From positions 216,979,473-217,043,472 of the forward strand of contig JARYHS010011408.1 of assembly GCA_031002005.1 (NCBI GenBank): a stretch of 64,000 nucleotides of DNA, given 5' to 3'. Origin of the DNA: Vandiemenella viatica. Its lineage: Eukaryota; Arthropoda; Insecta; Orthoptera; Morabidae. Shown piece by piece: positions 61,027 to 64,000 of the stretch. Positions within the stretch are counted from its first letter, which is position 1, and each line of letters opens with the position of its first letter. The translations under genes were made by a program, and so were the position numbers. The notes beneath the pieces were generated by a model that did not search any database, was not told where the DNA came from, and saw only the letters and a list, made by a program, of their open reading frames with translations.

Positions 61027-61110
61027 TAAGTCCAAGTGTCTGAGTGGTAACGCGCTGGGCTGTCAACGTGCTGGTTCTCGGTTCAAGCCCACGTGATGTC
61101 AATTTTTTTT
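61027..61110 (+). repeat. tRNA-like relic with T-run
   Basis: AGTGTCTGAGTGGTAACGCG and TCTCGGTTCAAGCCCACG resemble A- and B-boxes; a T-rich run follows. The acceptor stem does not pair, so not called as a tRNA. Confidence 0.45.
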
Positions 61111-61764
61111 ATTTTTTTATTCTTTATTTCCTTTTCACTTGTTGCAAAATACATATCATATAAATAAGTTTATATATGTTTCGTGGTCAATTGGAACAGT
61201 TGAAAAGAATAAAATTAATGTTTTGGCTGAAATGAGAAAGTGTCAACTAATCAAGCGTTAGTAGGAACTGAAAGCCAGTTTTCCGATAAATTTAATTTAA
61301 CCATTACGATTTGTGCCACTCAACATTACCAATTTTTTTCTAGTGCTGATGGCAAAGGCGGGAGATTGATGATTGGGGTAATGATGGCTGTTTAAAAATA
61401 AACAATTACCTAAATCAAACTAATGTGCGTTTTTTTTAGCTAATGTTCCTGTTGGACACAGTGGTATTAGCAAGCAAATCATAATTGAAGATGTAAGTAG
61501 TTATTGTTACGAAAACAAAAAATCATCATTGACGAATAACATGCTAATGCGAGGTTCCGTATTTAACAAAATTCTGCTCCTACTAGTGATCAGTAATGAT
61601 ATAATTGATGTATATCCTCAATATAATGACATGATAACCTTATTTCCGAAATCTGAAGTTGCAAGAAAGAAACAGGAAATTTGAGGAAGGAGGAAAGATA
61701 ATGCCAGGCTGGTTATAAGTTGATGTTACCTTAGCGTCTGTCTCTGGTAATCCAGAGAGGATGG

Positions 61765-61940
61765 TAATGTAAGTGGCTCAGATTCGCGGATGCCATGCTG
61801 ATCCCGGAAGCCAGTGCGTTGTCTCGCGGTTCCACGGTTCGTGTCAGGCCGCGTGCAAAAGTGGTTTTATGAGCGTTATGTTTTTCTTGTGTTGCTTGTA
61901 CACGGGACAGTGAAAACATATTATACACTTAATGAGAAGC
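61765..61940 (+). repeat. SINE family C-like copy
   Basis: CCCGGAAGCCAGTGCGTTGT and GGTTCCACGGTTCGTGTCAGGCC-type head (B-box CGGTTCGTGTC), then GTTTTTCTTGTGTTGCTTGT as in the family-C body. Confidence 0.5.
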
Positions 61941-62869
61941 AAAAGTTACATATGTCTGCATTTTCGTTGTTATTCTTTAGTAAAGTCATTATTAATGTAA
62001 TGGCTCAGGAATGATTATTTTTTAAGCAATGTAAAAAAAACGCCCATGGTCTTTGCGAAGGGGAAATTCCACATTCCTTTGGAGCAATTACGTGCTGAGT
62101 ACTGTCTAATGTCACTGCTAAACTTTACCCTTCATCCAATTCGTTCGGCTATGAATTAATGTAAATATATGATTTGTAATTGTGTCTAAACATTACTGAC
62201 AAACATTGTTAAAAGTGAGGCTCATAATTTTTTGATATTAATAGATCAGTCAAACATCCGTATAATTCAATCAATGAAACAATACAGTTTCTAATCCATC
62301 ATTCAACCAAAATATTATTGGATTAAATTCCTATTCGTTTGCTGAATAGTAACGAAATCAAGATTTAATTTAGAACTACTGGTATCTGTATGTATTGACA
62401 TATTAACCTGTTGTACGCTGAAGTTATGCAAAAGTCAAACACAATCCGTTTCAGAATACTGAAATGAGTAACAATCCAGTTTTACAGTACAAATCAGGAT
62501 ACTGGATGTAAATTCATTTAGCCAAAGTTTCAAGCAAGTAGTTTGTTTCCTCATAGTTGTAGAAGAACGGTAGTCAGGATATGTACGTAGTAACATCCAC
62601 GAGGAAGAGGAGTGGTTTTATAAATATCCTACGTTTCATTTATTCTAAGCTAAAAGCCATCAGTTTCTAAATTTCTGAAAGATTTTGTCCCAAGATAAAA
62701 ATCATAAAATAGCAGATAGAAATAGTGACACTTATTTTGCGTAACGTTTTGGTAACAGATAAACTACTATGTTGTTAAGTAAAAATTACGTGTCAGCTGA
62801 TAGAAGAAGTTAGCACTATCTATTGCCACACTGTTATTAATTATAAGGATTTATACTTTTTCATAAAAA

Positions 62870-63596
62870 GAAAATACAAGTAAAGATAAATTTCTAAATT
62901 AAAAAAAAAATGAGAACTACTTGGATTTGAACTCGGAACCGCTCGCTCAGCAAGCCAGAACGCTAACTGTAGGACCACTGGACACTCGGTGCTACTTTCT
63001 TCGTATAGGTGTATACAACGCAGCGAAGGAAAACTGTTTCATTCAATCCATCTTGGAGAGAGACACTTCCGAAATAATTTCTTGTTTCTGTAGTTTCGTA
63101 GTACTATAACTCTAGCTCATGGAACATGATTATCCCTTGGTTTGTGGACTGACCAGATATATGAGTGAAATATCAAAATGAGTATAACAATCTTATCGTT
63201 ATAGTTTTATGTTAATCAACCTTAGTAATATATAGCATTGAGCCTGTTTCCTGCGTAATCCCGTTAATTACCACTTTTGGGATACGTTTCAAGATCTGAA
63301 TTTTGGTAAAGTATTATAGAAATGTAATGGAAGGTTGATGAACTGTTCTGCCAATCAGAATCGTCAGTGGGAGGAGCTTAATTCCTACCTGTTAGCCAAA
63401 TGTTTCCTGCATTGACTTAAGGAAATGAAAAATCTGCAGTATAGATGGCTCTGAATAAAATATCCACCAATGAAATTGCGAGGAGGCGGAGCCAGTATTG
63501 CGTTACTGTTGCCTGGGATGACATTGATGCCAGATTGTGCAAAATAAGAGTGATAGAATTTTTCAGTGGCGGCCAGATTTAAAATCAAAGTGTGTA
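62870..63596 (-). repeat. right arm of the large inverted repeat
   Basis: Reverse complement of 58402-59150. By eye it differs by a handful of substitutions and by an 18-bp block (TTCCTTCGGATAATATTT region, left arm near 58826) that is absent here. The outer end reads AAAATCAAAGTGTGTAC on the + strand. Confidence 0.9.
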
Positions 63597-64000
63597 CATA
63601 CGATTGATTTTACCGATTTATCTTACAGTTTTTTGATAGCATGTTCTAGAAGATTTGTATGCTGTTTTTTATACAAAACTATATTGTAATGCTTGGGTTC
63701 AATTTATTTAGAAACTTACTGATCATAAGGTATAAGACGTAGAACTGATAAAGACTCCCCATTTATTTAAAATTATTCCTGGTTATTATTTATTGCGCAT
63801 TACATCTCTTATAGTGACATAAGGGATAAATGAGGATTCACGATAAATACATTTATATAACATTTAATGAATCATTTGAAATTAATTGTACATAATTAAA
63901 GTTTTCTTGATTCTACTGTCCACAACATGGAATTGATTCTCTTAACCAGCATAAAAGGTACAGACCTCATTGATGTCCCATGGTCGACGTTTAGGGGCAG
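63597..64000. other. AT-rich DNA without recognised gene
   Basis: Nothing identifiable. Confidence 0.5.

Noticed and set aside
61027..61096. Functional tRNA gene
   Set aside because: A- and B-box-like blocks exist, but the acceptor stem does not pair and there is no normal anticodon arm.

Overview
The window is a piece of a large, repeat-rich insect nuclear genome. It has one intron-rich protein-coding host gene, AT-rich non-coding DNA, and abundant tRNA-derived SINEs, Helitrons, hAT elements and non-LTR retrotransposon fragments. The SINE head and body style and the P450 suggest a polyneopteran (termite, cockroach or relative). This is inference; the sequence alone does not fix the species.

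Host gene: nine exons on the + strand, from 2064 to 49457, encode the last 439 residues of a CYP4-clan cytochrome P450. All exon junctions are GT-AG and keep one reading frame. The N-terminal membrane anchor and roughly the first 90 residues must lie upstream of base 1. Introns range from about 0.4 kb to 22.7 kb, and almost everything else recognisable in 2-49 kb is a transposable element inside these introns. The heme-binding loop, K-helix ExxR and C-helix WxxxR are intact. The I-helix is unusual: AGQDSV replaces the usual EGHDTT.

Mobile elements, in order: a short Helitron at 2.7-3.3 kb; palindromic elements at 3.8-4.2, 9.2-9.9 and 19.4-19.65 kb; a Helitron piece carrying the start of a Rep/helicase ORF at 5.2-6.2 kb; a TATCGATA-rich MITE at 7.7-8.6 kb; a CR1-like RT fragment at 15.1-16.0 kb interrupted by a SINE and by a snap-back element with a nearly perfect 91-bp inverted repeat; two more copies of that RT family at 17.2 and 22.8 kb; a Jockey-type RT at 24.7-26.3 kb; a whole 3.5-kb hAT transposon at 28.58-32.10 kb with 8-bp target duplication and a transposase broken at two points; nested hAT MITEs at 41.1 and 46.6 kb; and Helitrons at 45.3-47.2 and 50.9-51.8 kb.

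Downstream of the P450 (49.5-64 kb) no host gene is recognisable. The main structure there is a pair of about 0.73-kb, nearly identical repeats in inverted orientation (58.40-59.15 and 62.87-63.60 kb) enclosing 3.7 kb. I found no CRISPR, operon, phage or bacterial feature, and no convincing new biological system. The most notable observations are the atypical P450 I-helix, the large young inverted repeat, the snap-back insertion inside an RT, and the hAT element with exact boundaries.
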